Assembly: GCF_048544455.1 (NCBI RefSeq) | Contig: NC_133538.1 | Span: 144,023,922-144,087,921, forward strand | Length of the DNA stretch: 64,000 nt | DNA from: Silene latifolia | Taxonomy: Eukaryota; Streptophyta; Magnoliopsida; Caryophyllales; Caryophyllaceae | Direction: 5' to 3' | Shown: positions 23,597 to 35,567 of the stretch, in pieces | Position numbering within the stretch: the stretch's first letter is position 1 | Layout: the number at the start of each line of letters is the position of its first letter | Notes under the pieces: generated by a model | The model's input: only the letters and a program-made list of their open reading frames with translations | The model's database searches: none | Told to the model about the DNA's origin: nothing | Made by a program: the position numbers and the translations under genes

Positions 23597-23767
23597 TGTT
23601 TATCCTTTCCTAACCATCCCCACATTTCTCTCCTTAAATATTGGTACATATATTATAATTATGTTAATTAGTTATTATAATCTTGTGTGTTCATATTGTA
23701 ACCTATCTATATACAATGTACCTCTACCTTGTAATCTTCATTATTAATAAAACATTCATTCTCTATA
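23597..23767 (+). repeat. 5' LTR of copia element B
   Basis: 171 bp from TGTTTATCC to TTCTCTATA. Compared with the 3' copy it lacks about 8 bp near its start. It is directly followed by TGGTATCAG (23768-23776), the copia initiator-Met primer site. Confidence 0.85.
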
Positions 23768-23863
23768 TGGTATCAGTTTAACCAACGATCCTCACCATCT
23801 TCAAATTTTTCCGTCTTCTGCTATTCACATCGACAATACCTCTCCGACTAACTTTCCTTGATA

Positions 23864-26800
23864 ATGGCCAATCAACTACAACTCGCAAACCCTGACCAAC
23901 CCGCCAACCCTCTCACCATCGTGACCTTTGCCAACTGCATACAACTAAAATATTGCATCACATTCCGTCAATGGAGGTTCCAGGTTCGTGCCATCCTCAA
24001 TGGCCTTGCCCTGTTCTCCTACCTTGATGGAACGAAGCCTGCTCCACCCACGACCATCACGGTTGAGCCCACTCCTCCCGCTACCCAGCCAACGACCCAA
24101 GCCAATCCTGCATACACGACGTGGTATCGTCAGGATCAATTGATTCTTGGTGCCCGAGCCAGTACTTTAGCACCACCCATAGCCGCTCTTATCGCCAATG
24201 ACCCCACCTCCCACAATGCCTGGACCACCCTATCCAAAACTTTCGCCCATTCCTCTCGTGGTCACCGTCTCCAAATCAAAGATATCGCCTTGACCATATT
24301 TCCCACACCGATGATATGTCTATTACTGACTATATGACCGCTATCAAATCGTGCACCGACGATCTTGCTCAACTTCAACATCCAATGGATGTTGACGACA
24401 TCACTGCCAAAGTCCTCAATGGCCTCAACTTTTCCAAATATCGCTCCGTTATAGAAGTTGTCCGTGCCCGCGATACTCCGATCTCTTTTGAATCCTTACA
24501 TGAAAAACTTATCAAACACATGCTTCGCCTCAAAAACGATTCCCCATCAGCTGCCTTTACCCCCTCTGCCAACGCTGCCCAATACCGTCATCCCAATAAC
24601 AATAATCGTAATACCTATCACAACCGTGCCAACAATTATAATCAAAAATCAACCAACAACACAACTGCCCCACCCGCCTATTCAAAACCTTTTAAGGGAT
24701 GCTGTCAGTATTGCGATACCATGGGTCATGTAGCGTCTGATTGTCCCGATCTTCAAGCCAAATACCCCACCTTCGTGTTCCCCACACGCAAACCCCGTGG
24801 CCCTCCCCCGCAAGCTCACACTTCCTCGCATTCAAACCCCGTTCCGGCTCGCTCATGGACTGTCGACAGTGGAGCGTAACACCACATTACGAACAATCTT
24901 AATACCCTCTCCCTTCACCAACCCTACGATGGTCCTGATGACCTCGTTATTGGTGATGGCTCCGCTCTTCAAATCACTCATTCCGGTTCTTTTTCTATCC
25001 CTTCTTCCTCTGCCTCGCTGTCTTTTACAAATGTTTTAGTCGTTCCCAATATTTCTCGAAATCTTTTATCTATTTCTCAATTCTGTAATGATAATAATTC
25101 CTATGCCGTATTCTCATCCACCTCTTTTTATGTTAAGGAATTTCAGACGGGAGCGGTCCTTCTTCAGGGTCCGCTTATTGATGGTTCCTACATTTGGACG
25201 CCCCCTACTCCGCAAGCCCACCTCGTCACAACTCCAGCTCAAGCTTCATGGCACCATCGTCTAGGCCACCTGTCTTCTAAAATTTTCAATCTTAATTAAG
25301 TCTAAATTTCAGTTTCGTATTTCTGATTCCGAGTCTTGTATTTCTTGCAATTTTAAATAAAAGTCATAAGCTTCCGTTTGGCCAATCCTCGCTTCAATCT
25401 ACTACATCTCTCGATCTCATTTTTTCAGATGTTTGGACCTCACTCGTCCTTTCCACCGATGGATTTAAATACTATGTTATATTTGTGGATCATTTCACAC
25501 ATTACATTTGGCTTTACCCATTAAAACGAAAGTCTGACACTAAAAATACGTTTAACACCTTTCGTGCAATTGTTGAAAAATACTTTAATAAACCTATCCG
25601 CCGTTTCTATTCTGACAATGGTGGTGAGTACACGACACTTACTCCTCAACTTAATCTTGATGGTATCACCCACCTTACTTCCCCTCCACACACCCCCGAA
25701 CACAACGGGTTCGCTGAACGAAGGCATAGGCACATCGTCGAAACATGATTAGCTCTCCTCACTCACGCTAAACTCCCACTCACGCTAAACTCCCACTCAC
25801 GCTATGGCCCTATACACTCTCCACGGCTGTCTATTTGATCAATAGGATGCCCACACCGTCCCTTCACAATAACTCACCTTATTTTAAATTATTTAATCAA
25901 GAACCAAATTATCTTAAACTACATAATTTCGTCTGTCATTGTTTTCCTTGGTTGCGTCCGTATAATGATCACAAACTGCAACCTCGCTCCCTTGAGTGTG
26001 TGTTCGTTGGTTATTCGTTAACGCAAAGCGCCTATCTTTGTCTTGATCCTATTACAAATCGTGTTTATACTTCCCGCCATGTGAAATTTTTTGATGATCA
26101 GTTTCCTTACCCGCGTCTTCTTCAACTCGCCACTGTTCTGATGTCCATGACGGCCAATGACTGGCTGCCCCTATCCATTCCAATCGCCCCCTCCACTACA
26201 CCTGACCAGCCTACCTCCTCTGATCAACCCACTACCCCAGACTCTCCCAACTCTCCTCCCTCGACCTCTCCTACCTCTTCTACCTCCCTATCGAACCCCG
26301 CTTCCACCCCCCAACCTGCCACCACTACCGTCCCAGTAACCCCGCAGCTACCGCCCTCCTCTCCTATTCCCCCACCGCCCCCACCTCATCACCATGCTAC
26401 CCGTCTTTCCCACGACATTAGAAAACCGAATCCACGATATGCCAAATTTGCCTCTATTCCTTCCCAATATATTACCCCTACGACAGTAAAACAAGCACTT
26501 GTTGACCCGCTTTGGCGTGCCGCCATGCAAGCCGAATATGATGCTCTCATCCGCAATGGTACATGGTCCCTAGTTCCCCCTGAGTCCGCTCGTAATACTA
26601 TTGGCTGCAAGTGGGTTTATCGCATCAAATATAATCCCGATGGTAGCTTAAAACAGCACAAAGCTTGCCTTATTGCTAAAGGTTTCCATCAACGCCCCGG
26701 TCTAGACTACTCCGAAACCTTCAGCCCCGTCATAAAGCCTACCACCATTCGCCTAATCTTGTCCCTCGCCATCACTCAACGCTTTTCTTCAAGGAACCTT

Positions 26801-28011
26801 ACATGAGTCCGTCTTTATGATACAACCGCCTGGATTTGTCAATCCCGATAAACCAAATTATATTTGTAAGTTAAGCAAAGCTATTTACGGTCTCAAGCAA
26901 GCTCCGCGTGCTTGGTACACGGAACTTCAAAACTACCTCGTCACTTATGGCTTTCGCAAGTCCATATCCGATTCTTCTTTATTCATTTTTGATCGTTCTA
27001 ATATTATGTTATTTATTTTTGTTTATCTCGATATATTACAGGTCCGTCCATTGCCGAAGTCATGAAGTTTATCACTGCCATATCACATCAGTTCTCACTT
27101 AAAGATCTTGGCCCGCTCTTTTATTTTCTTAGTATGGAAGTGACTCCGACATCCCGAGGTATTCATCTAAACCAGTCCAAATATATATTCGATCTTCTAA
27201 GCCGTTACAATATGTCCGACTGCTCCCCTTCTTCTACTCCTATGCTAAGTCATCCGCCACTCACTCACTTACCTGACCAGCCCATTCACGAAGCTACTAA
27301 TTATCGAGCTATTGTCGGTAGCCTACAATACCTATCTCTCACCCGTCCCGGCATAGCTTACCCAGTCAATAAACTCGCCCAATTTCTCACCCATCCCACA
27401 ACCACTCACTGGACTTCTCTTAAAATGTTGTTATGATATCTGAGTGGTACTCTCCATTTCGGCATTCACTTACTCAAAGACACACCACTGACACTTCATG
27501 CCTTTTGTAAAGCCGACTTAGCCGGTGACAAGGGTGATTATGTGTCCACTACTGGCTATATTGTTTTTCTTGGTAAAAACCCGATATCATGGTCCTCCAA
27601 AAAGCAGCGAGCTCTGTCTCGTTCCTCGACTGAAGCCGAGTATCGGGCAGTCGCAGATACTACCACTGAAGTTTTATGGTTAAAATCCTTATTATCTGAG
27701 CTTAACATTCGTCCACCTAAAGCACCAGTCCTATTTTGTGATAATCTTGGAGCTACTAACTACTCTGCCAATCCCGTATTTCATTCCTGTATGAAGCACC
27801 TTGCTCTACATTTTCATTTGGTCCGGGAACAAGTTCAGCTCGGCACTATTCGAGTCCAACATATTAATGGTGATGATCAATTAGCTGACTCTCTTACAAA
27901 ACCTCTCCCTCGGCCTCGACATTCCTTACTTACTTCCAAGATAGGCCTAACTCTCCGACCGTCTGTCTTGCGGGAGCGTATCAAGGATAAACCTAATCAA
28001 GTCAACACTAT
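23864..28011 (+). pseudogene. Copia B gag-pol remnant, multiple frameshifts and deletions
   Basis: Gag starts at about 23864 (MANQLQLANPD) and shifts frame near 24310. It has a zinc knuckle CCQYCDTMGHVASDC (about 24700). The protease site VDSGA is followed at once by a TAA (24877-24879). Integrase fragments include HHRLGHLSS and YSDNGGEYT. In RT the segment before LQGTL is deleted near 26780, removing the motif A aspartate. The YxDD region near 27030 is reduced to VYLDILQV by a frameshift, removing an active-site aspartate. RNase H pieces follow (SSTEAEYRAV at about 27626). A short direct duplication of CTCACGCTAAACTCCCA lies at about 25767-25803. Confidence 0.85.
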
Positions 28012-28172
28012 TGTTAAGGAAAGAATCCTTTCCTAACCATCCCCATATTTCTCTCCTTAAATATTGGTACATATATTATAATTATGTTAATTAGTTATTG
28101 TAATCTTGTGTGTTCATATTGTAACCTATCTATATATAACGTACCTCTACCTTGTAATCTTCATTATTAATA
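28012..28172 (+). repeat. 3' LTR of copia element B, first part
   Basis: It starts TGTTAAGGAAAG and matches the 5' LTR closely. It is cut at 28172 after TTATTAATA; the remaining 18 bp are at 40173-40190. Confidence 0.9.
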
Positions 28173-28247
28173 GAGTTTTTTTTCTCAAATACATCCTTTT
28201 AAAAAAAAATTCTTCCAAACACCACTTTTTAAAAAAAAGTTTGTAAA

Positions 28248-29985
28248 TGGTCGGACTAAATCTTTTCGGTAACTTGTCGTTAGGAGCACCTAGATCAAAA
28301 CACAATTTATAGCTTCACAAACAACTCTACAATTAGTAAAGAGGCAAGTAAAGGTCGGATCCCAAGGGACGAGAATTGAGATGAGATTTCTATTGCAACA
28401 AGTGGTGTCTTAGGGGTGTCACAATTTGGGTTGATGTAGAAGGTCACTAAACTAAATAGCAATGAAAGTAAACAAGCAAGATGAATTAAAAAAAGGTTGT
28501 AAACAATTGATAAAAAGCACTAGGGTATCATGGGGTCATAGGGGATTCATGGGAATTGATCATACAAACATGTTCTCAAATTATAAGCAAGCAATTATTG
28601 TTGTGATGGATTGAGTTGGGTTATATCTTACAATCCTAGGAAAGTTTGGGTCCCAGAGCCGAATCGATTAGATTGTTCAACACCTACAAGTCGACTTAGT
28701 CTTCCCTACTCCACAACATGCATGGTCTAATGAGACTCGAGTTGGTTTATGTCTTACAAGTCTCATTGAAAAGATAGGTGATGGGTAAAAAAATGCAAGG
28801 ATTCATAGGCTCGCATTTCATCAAACATAACATGTGCATGAGTTGAGATCATAACAAGGAAGCAAATAAACCATGAAATCATATTAATTTAAGCATGAAT
28901 CATTCCCCATGTTGGTTTCCCCTAATTACCCATTAACCCTAGCTATGGAACTACTCACTCATTATCATGTTGAACATGCTAGCAAGGTTGTCAATCATAC
29001 CAACAAAGTGAAACATGATGAATAGATGAAAGTAATTAGCAATAATTAAAAAGGGATTAAGAGAATTATACCTACTAATGATTCCAATAATAAAGCAAAG
29101 AATAAAAGAAGTACTTGATGCTTGATTGAGAGGTTGTCAATCTCCCAATAATAACCCAAATAATCTTCAATTACCCAAAATAAAGGATGAACAAAAGAGA
29201 GATTAAGGAAATAAAACTTGTATTAAAACTTGATTAATTGTTGATTACAATATTAAAGAGAGATTTGATTGATATTAACTATACTAGAGATTGCTAAGAA
29301 GAACATGCTCTTCTAAATAGACTAATGGGGTATTTATAGTGGGAATTAGGTGTAGGAATTAGGGTTAACTAAGGGCTTAAATGACGATTAAGTCCCTACT
29401 TAAGGAAACGCCGGTATTTTTGGAAGGATGGGCATCTTTCTTGAAGCTTGAAGAAGACGGTTGTCGCCTTGGAATCCGTGCGTCTTTAGCACGGACGGCC
29501 GGATTCGAGGGTCTCTGCCCGGGCGTCTTGGGGAGAAGACGGGCGTCTTCGGGGTTCTTTGCCCGGGCATCTTGTGGTGAAGACGCTCGGATTGTGGAGG
29601 TGGAGGACGGGCGTCTTCAGGACAATCCGCACGGATTCTTTGGACGATCACATTTCTTCTTCTTTTCTTCCCTTTTCTTCATAAAATCCTTGGGGATTTC
29701 CTCGGGGATGCAAGGATCTTTCCTCATCATTGCCCATCTACTATAGTATGTAAAAAGGCCTTCTAATCTTGTCTCTCCTTGATGCTTGGTCATTGAATTC
29801 AATCAATTTAGTCTCATTTTGCCATGAAAATGCAAGGTTTGCACTCCTTTCCTACCAAGGACACAAAACCTCAAAGAATATGCAAAACAAAGAACTAAAG
29901 ACAATAAATGACCCAAATATGCACTAAAAAGCATGGGAACAAGGCTAATTCGGGGACTAAATATGCTCTAATTATGGTAACATCA
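28248..29985 (-). repeat. 3' LTR of the pol-less Athila element (1738 bp)
   Basis: On the minus strand it begins TGATGTTACC and ends GTCCGACCA. The TATA-like ACTATAAATA lies at 29331-29340. The motif array at 29456-29643 is upstream of it in LTR sense. Confidence 0.95.
29456..29643. repeat. Array of GACGGGCGTCTT / CGGATT motifs, LTR copy
   Basis: Repeated short G/C-rich motifs (GACGGGCGTCTT, GCCCGGGCGTCTT, CGCTCGGATT, GGCCGGATTC, CACGGATTC) sit in an otherwise A/T-rich LTR, about 110-300 bp upstream of the TATA-like box in LTR sense. The matching copy in the 5' LTR is at about 38696-38890. The same motif set forms the internal array at 33841-34225. Confidence 0.8.
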
Positions 29986-31865
29986 AATATCCCCAAACTG
30001 AACCTTTGCTCGTCCCGAATAAAGAGGTGACAAAGACTAGGACCATTATTTAAACTAACCTAATAACATAGCTGATATGAGACAATTAGCAGGTCTCACT
30101 CCGCCCCTTCAACTCACAACAAGACAACCATGAGGTAGGATGCCTTCTTGCAAGGCAAGGAGGGTCTTGTCAAAATGGCGACACATCCAAACATTAAGCA
30201 CACAAAAACAAATCATGGATGCATATACAAAAGAATAGCCACTTTTCTCATCTAAGTGGCGGAAATTATCTACAAGGGAAGCAATTCAAGGGTACACACT
30301 CCTTCATAGATGCAATTTCTTCAAACTACTAAGCCTAGAAGGGTACCAATAAATCACCTCCAAGTTGTGTCAAGCTAGGGTACCTTTGTCCTCAATCGTT
30401 AAATGCTTTTGTCAAGAGTAGACTCCCTATGGTGTTAGAAACACTGGAGGATCGCGGAATTCCCCCTCTTGCCTAGACAAGAAGAAGGGTCGTCCCCTCT
30501 CTACCATGCACAAAAATGGATGCGGTGGATAAAGGGATCAATAGATATTTGAGTTTCACTTTGGGAGTTTGCTTTCATTTTTGTTTTTCCCCCCAATTTC
30601 ATGTGGCATATAACATTTGAGCACACTTTCTTTTGCCATTTCTTTTGATTTTTTGCATTTTAACACTTGACAACTTTCTTTGCATTTCTTTTGAACATTT
30701 TCAAAGTCACCCCATATGTAGTGAGGGTGGCTTATATTTGAAGCTTTAGGAGTTCTATTTTTGCTCCTCTTTTCATTTGATGCATTTCTTTGAAAACTTT
30801 CTTTCACTTTTCATTTCATTGAACTCAAATTAATTTCTTTTTGTGCCCATTCCATTTGATGACAAAAATGTGGTAGAACATGGATGATGGATGGATGCAT
30901 GGTTTCAAGGGTCACCTTGGAATAAACGGTAGCCAAGGATTTATCACACCACAAGGTACTCTTGACTAGGCTTTAAACCATGGGTCAAAGGATACTAGCA
31001 TGACACATAATAGGGTGTTTTACAAGTATTTTAACAAGCAAAGTCTTAAGAAGAAAAAGCATCTACTAGGCCCTATATACACTTGCCAAGCTTCCCAAGT
31101 AGACGGTTTCGCAAAATTTTTCTAACATGCAAACTACATGTCATGATGTAATTAACATATAAACATCCTAATGCAAATAATTCTACCAACTAATATGACA
31201 TATAAACTAGATGCAAGTCCTAAGTTCACATTGTTGTACCGCATCAATCAAAATAAAGCCACATAGTCATTAACATAGAGAGGAAAAAGGAGATTGGAAA
31301 GATCATACCATGCGGTCTTCAATATCCTCATGTCTCGGATGTGGCGTAGTCGATCAATGTGAACAAGGATAAAACAAACACAATATATACAATAATATAT
31401 ACACGACTACACTACAAAGGAAATGAACATGTTTTTGGTTTTTCAATTTTTCCAATTTTTATGGTTTTTTGAAATTTTCAATTTTTTGGATTTTTGAATA
31501 GAAGTTACACTAATATGGGCATTGTCCTCAATGGCCAAAATGATGGGAAATCATGCAAGCATGATGCATGAATTCTACACTAAATGCAAGCTACACTAAT
31601 CTACACTACATGATGCATGGTTTTTGTTTATGACGGAGAGGATAATTTAGATTACCTCCCGTTGTGTATGTATGTACTTCCCCAAACCGAGTTAAGACAT
31701 TATTGCTAATGTCTTAAGGTTGGGTGTAGTTCATGCACACACAATGCAATGCATGAAACTAAATTTGTCATTTTGGATTTTCAAAAGTGGGAACAAGAAA
31801 ATAAGAACACCTCAATGGGGCCGAGGTGTCAGTCCTCTATGTTGCTAGGACTACTCCAATCATGA
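29986..31865 (-). other. Long 3' untranslated region with polypurine tract (29986-30000)
   Basis: CAGTTTGGGGATATT on the minus strand abuts the 3' LTR. The rest shows no supported gene. Bases 30560-30840 are purine-rich on the minus strand (GAAAAC- and AAAGAAAT-type runs), comparable to the A/G tract at 4441-4580 of the first Athila element. Confidence 0.6.
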
Positions 31866-33542
31866 TCAAGATAAATAAATAAAACAAAGAGAGAAATAGA
31901 CAAACCTCAAGAGGGTAGGAGCCTCCAAAGCTTGGTAATCTTCCATCATATCATCACTATCATCATCTTCCTCAATAGAAGTGGACTCATCACCACTTAC
32001 CTCTTCACTTTCTTGTTCACTTTGTTCATCATCCTCTTCTTCTTCTTCACTAGCCTCTTCATCAATGCTATTATCAACCGCATCACCGACAACCTCATCG
32101 TCACCCGGACTCCCATCCCTAGATGCACTCGGAAAGAAGACTTCCATATCCGCCCAACTAGGCAAAGGACATGAAGGATCAAGGAGTCCTTGCCTAGCTA
32201 AATGAAGGAGGGGTGGATATTGGGCTAAGTAAGCATCTTCCTGTTCCTTAAAAGCTTGCTTGTGCATCTCTTGCATAAGAAGAGTCATATAATCTTTGCC
32301 TGCTTCAACACCTTTGGGTTTGAACTCTTGGTACTTGAAAGGATAGGGTGATGTGACAATGGAAGAGAAAGGCATTTCAATTTCATCCCTTTGTTGTCGG
32401 ATAATGTATTCGGCCTCTTTTGAGAGGGGAAAGAGATAGTTGGTCCGATGGACACTTAAATGACAAATATTCGAAGGCAAAGTAAAAGATCTAGCCTCAC
32501 TAGTGAGTCATCCATACTTGGTGTCAAGAGGGTTATGAGAGACCCACTTGTATTTGTTTATCATAGTATCCAAATCAATGAGATGACCACCCTTTTTCGC
32601 CACATACTTGCTATCCTTGTTGAAGTTCGGATCAAAGTATTTAGCCAAAAGAGTGACTAGAGCTCCATTTACAATAACGGTAGTGCCTTGCTTCCCACAA
32701 TCAACATTTAGCCATCTATCCACCAAAAGCCTTAGAGAGTTGAAAGGCTTTGTGAATTCCCTTCCAATGTTTAAGGCCGACTCAAGAAGAACAAAATCGA
32801 GCTTGGTAAAGTGGTTGGTGTCTTTTCTTGCAATGATGGTGTTCCCTATGACCTTGTGCCACACTCTAATACCCGGATGGTGGACTAATAGAGCACGACT
32901 AGCATGATAGTTCTCAAATTTCCTTCCGGAAATCGCCTCCCAAAGTGGAGCGGGGTCATACTTGCCAACGTTCTTGAAATAACTAGGTGAATCATCAAGA
33001 CCCAAAGCTTTACTCATTTCCTCAAAGGAGATGCATCTACTAACATTAGCTAGGCGGAACTCGATGTTTTCCATGGTCTCTACCTTTGTAACTTTCAAAG
33101 AACTCAAGAATTCTAAGGTAAGGGAGGGGTATGTCAATTCTTTTATTGCAAACAATTTTTCCAACCCCATGGCTTTAAAGAGGACTCTAGTTTGATCAAG
33201 GACACCCAACTTATCTAAGGCATCTTCACAAATAAACTTGGTGGATAGAAAGGATTTTCTAGCAAACTTGGCAAAAGTTTCCCTGTGGGATTTGGAAATG
33301 AAAATTACCTCCGGATAGTTCGAAAGTTGAGCAATTTCCGGAGTAGTAGATGTTGTTGCTTCCAAGGGAGGTTGTTCTTGTTGCACTTCTAAGTTTGAGC
33401 TAGCTACCACCATAGCCAATGAGGCTTTCTTTGCTTGAAGACTCTTTTGTCTTGTTGAGAGTGCCTTTGCTTTTGGTGCCTTTGTTGCTCCTTTTGTCCT
33501 TGCCATTGATGCTTGAACCAAGAAAAGAGTGAAAATCTTCAA
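31866..33542 (-). pseudogene. ATHILA ORF of the pol-less element, one in-frame stop
   Basis: The likely start is the ATG at 33506 (MARTKGATKAPKAKAL), 12 codons into the open frame, because the basic N-terminus begins there. A conserved core follows with YPEVIFISKSHRETF, LTLEFLSSL and a GIRVWHKVIGNTI segment. One TGA at 32508-32510 interrupts the frame (consistent with Trp TGG changed to TGA), after which the same frame continues to 31866. The C-terminus is an acidic run rich in Glu, Asp and Ser, as in the homologue at 1592-3842. With only one stop this is among the best kept ORFs in the window. Confidence 0.8.
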
Positions 33543-33840
33543 TTTTCAAGTGTACCCAAATCAATTTTAAGATGAAAGGCTTTGCCTTTATAAATTCAAA
33601 AATCGACTCAAAGGTTGAAGATTTTGTGCTTGGTTTGATTTTTGTTGAAAGAGGAGTGATTAATTTTTGTTAGAAGGATGTTTTGATTTGATTTTGATGA
33701 ATGTGGTTGAGGAAATCTTGTTTTTGTCATGGAGAGGATGAGGGTTTTGAGTTTTGGGGTTTATGGGTAGTGTTTTGAATGAAGGAATGAAGTAATGAAT
33801 GTGGGAGGGGGTTTATAAAAGACCCAAAAATTTTGAAATG

Positions 33841-34225
33841 CGGGGGGAAGACAGGCAGCTTTCCTTCGGGACGCCCGGATTCTGTCTTTTCTGGGTTGGG
33901 AAATCCTCGCCTAAAGACGGGCGTCTTTGAGCAAAGACGCTCGGATTGTTCAGCTGCGGGACGGGCGTCTTTCAGTAAAGACGGGCGGATTCCTTTCCAG
34001 GGATTTTTCTTGTTTTTCTCAGCCAAAAAGACGGGCGGCTTCCCTTGAAGGACGGGCGTCTTTCTGAGGACGGGCGGATTCTTTTGCAGGACGCCCGGAT
34101 TCGTTAACAGTCCCAAAATTTCAAAAATTCTGCTCATGAAGGACAGGCGGATTCGGACCAAGACGCCCGGGTTGCCTGAAGACGGGTGGATTCTCTTGAA
34201 AACGCTCGGATTCTGCCCCTTGTAC
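33841..34225. repeat. Array of GACGGGCGTCTT / GACGCCCGGATTC motifs, internal copy
   Basis: A dozen or more copies of AAGACGGGCGTCTT, GGACGGGCGGATTC, GACGCCCGGATTC and CGCTCGGATT lie in about 385 bp, upstream of the ATHILA ORF in element sense. The motifs match the LTR array of the same element. The placement parallels the 591-766 array of the first Athila element. Confidence 0.85.
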
Positions 34226-34553
34226 CCGGATTCAGTTCCATCCGTGTACTTGCATATCCCGTGTCATTTTTCATTCTTCAAAATCTCGTGTTCTTCATTG
34301 TGGGGGCACTACTAAGGCATGGATAGCCTAGGCAATTGCTATCCCCACACTAAGCTAAAGCACTACACATCAATTGAAATCATTAGTCCCTCCCTTACTT
34401 CTCTCAAAAATGATAATTACCTTGATCAAGGCACAAAAGTCCAAAAATGACAAAAATGCAATATAAGAATTAAAACGCGAGTTAGGGAGTTAGAAATATT
34501 TACAAATGGTGGTTTAGGGAGGACTCCACCAAACTCTTATCCTTAGTGAGATG
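34226..34553 (-). other. Noncoding junction where pol is missing
   Basis: In Athila elements the protease is followed by RT, RNase H and integrase. Here the protease frame ends at 34554 and only A/T-rich noncoding sequence separates it from the internal motif array. No RT or integrase motif is detectable in any frame. Confidence 0.7.
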
Positions 34554-35564
34554 TCATGGGGGCATGTCCAAGGTGTTGTTGATGTTTCTCAACACCTTGA
34601 AGAAGTAATCAAAAGCTTGTTCATTGTCATGATAAAGATCTTCAATAGATCTTTGCCCTTGTTGTCGGTCTTGATCGATAACATTACCAATATAGGGATT
34701 GAAAATCCCTTCAAATTCATCGTCCCAAAGACCACACACTTCATATACTTGATCACTAAATATCTCTTGAGTTGATAGAGACAACTCTCCCATTTTCTTG
34801 TCTTGGCCAATGAGGCCATCTTCTTCATTGCTTGACTTTGGTGAGCTTTTCAAGCTCTCTTTGTTACAATTCACTTGCTCTTTGAATGGAGCATCTTCAA
34901 TTTTCTTCTTCCATTGGAGTTCCGACTTCTTCCTATCATCCTTCCGGCTATAATGATCAATCATAAAACATGGTTCATGCAAAAGGGGAGCTCTCATGGT
35001 CTTGTCAAGATTGAAAGTTATACTCTCATCTCCTACTTCTAGAGTGAGCTCTCCATGTTTTACGTCAATCACCGCACCCGCGATGTGTAAGAAAGGTCTT
35101 CCTAGAATGATTGTAATGTTGGAATCTTCTTCCATATCAACAATGACAAAGTCCATCGGGATGAAAATTTTCCCAATTTGTACGGGAACATCTTCCCATA
35201 TCCCTAATGGTGTCTTCGTCGATCTATCGGCCATTTGGAGTGTGATATTGGTGCATTTAAGCTCTCCCATCCCCAACCTTTTACTCACCGAGTACGGCAT
35301 AACACTCACACTAGCCCCTAGATCACATAAGGCTTTGTTGATCGTGGTGTCGCCAATGGTACACGGTATTGAGAAGCTTCCCGGATCCTTGAGTTTTGGA
35401 GGTGAACTCCCTTGAAGTATTGCACTACTCACTTTAGTGAAGGCGATAGTCTCAAGCTTCCGGATCGACTTCTTCTTTGTGAGGATGTCTTTCATGTATT
35501 TTGCATAGGCCGGCACGTGATTGATTAATTCCGTGAAAGGAATTGAGACTTCCAAATTCTTCAC
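34554..35564 (-). CDS. Athila protease region of gag-pro
   Basis: An open frame of 336 codons. The retroviral-type aspartic protease region has the active-site segment CDLGASVSVMPYS, the DLGA variant usual for Athila, and the second conserved segment ITIILGRPFLHIAGAVIDV. After it come about 130 residues of charged sequence ending without RT. It is in the same frame as the gag part at 35568-36020 but separated from it by one TAA at 35565-35567, so it probably belonged to one gag-pro polyprotein. The ATG at 35564 is simply the first after that stop. Confidence 0.75.
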   Translation of the reverse strand: MKNLEVSIPFTELINHVPAYAKYMKDILTKKKSIRKLETIAFTKVSSAILQGSSPPKLKDPGSFSIPCTIGDTTINKALCDLGASVSVMPYSVSKRLGMGELKCTNITLQMADRSTKTPLGIWEDVPVQIGKIFIPMDFVIVDMEEDSNITIILGRPFLHIAGAVIDVKHGELTLEVGDESITFNLDKTMRAPLLHEPCFMIDHYSRKDDRKKSELQWKKKIEDAPFKEQVNCNKESLKSSPKSSNEEDGLIGQDKKMGELSLSTQEIFSDQVYEVCGLWDDEFEGIFNPYIGNVIDQDRQQGQRSIEDLYHDNEQAFDYFFKVLRNINNTLDMPP

Positions 35565-35567
35565 AAT

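Noticed and set aside
29381-29746. Frame of 121 codons inside the pol-less Athila LTR
   Set aside because: It lies across the G/C-rich motif array of the LTR and is broken differently in the other LTR copy (38623-39012).
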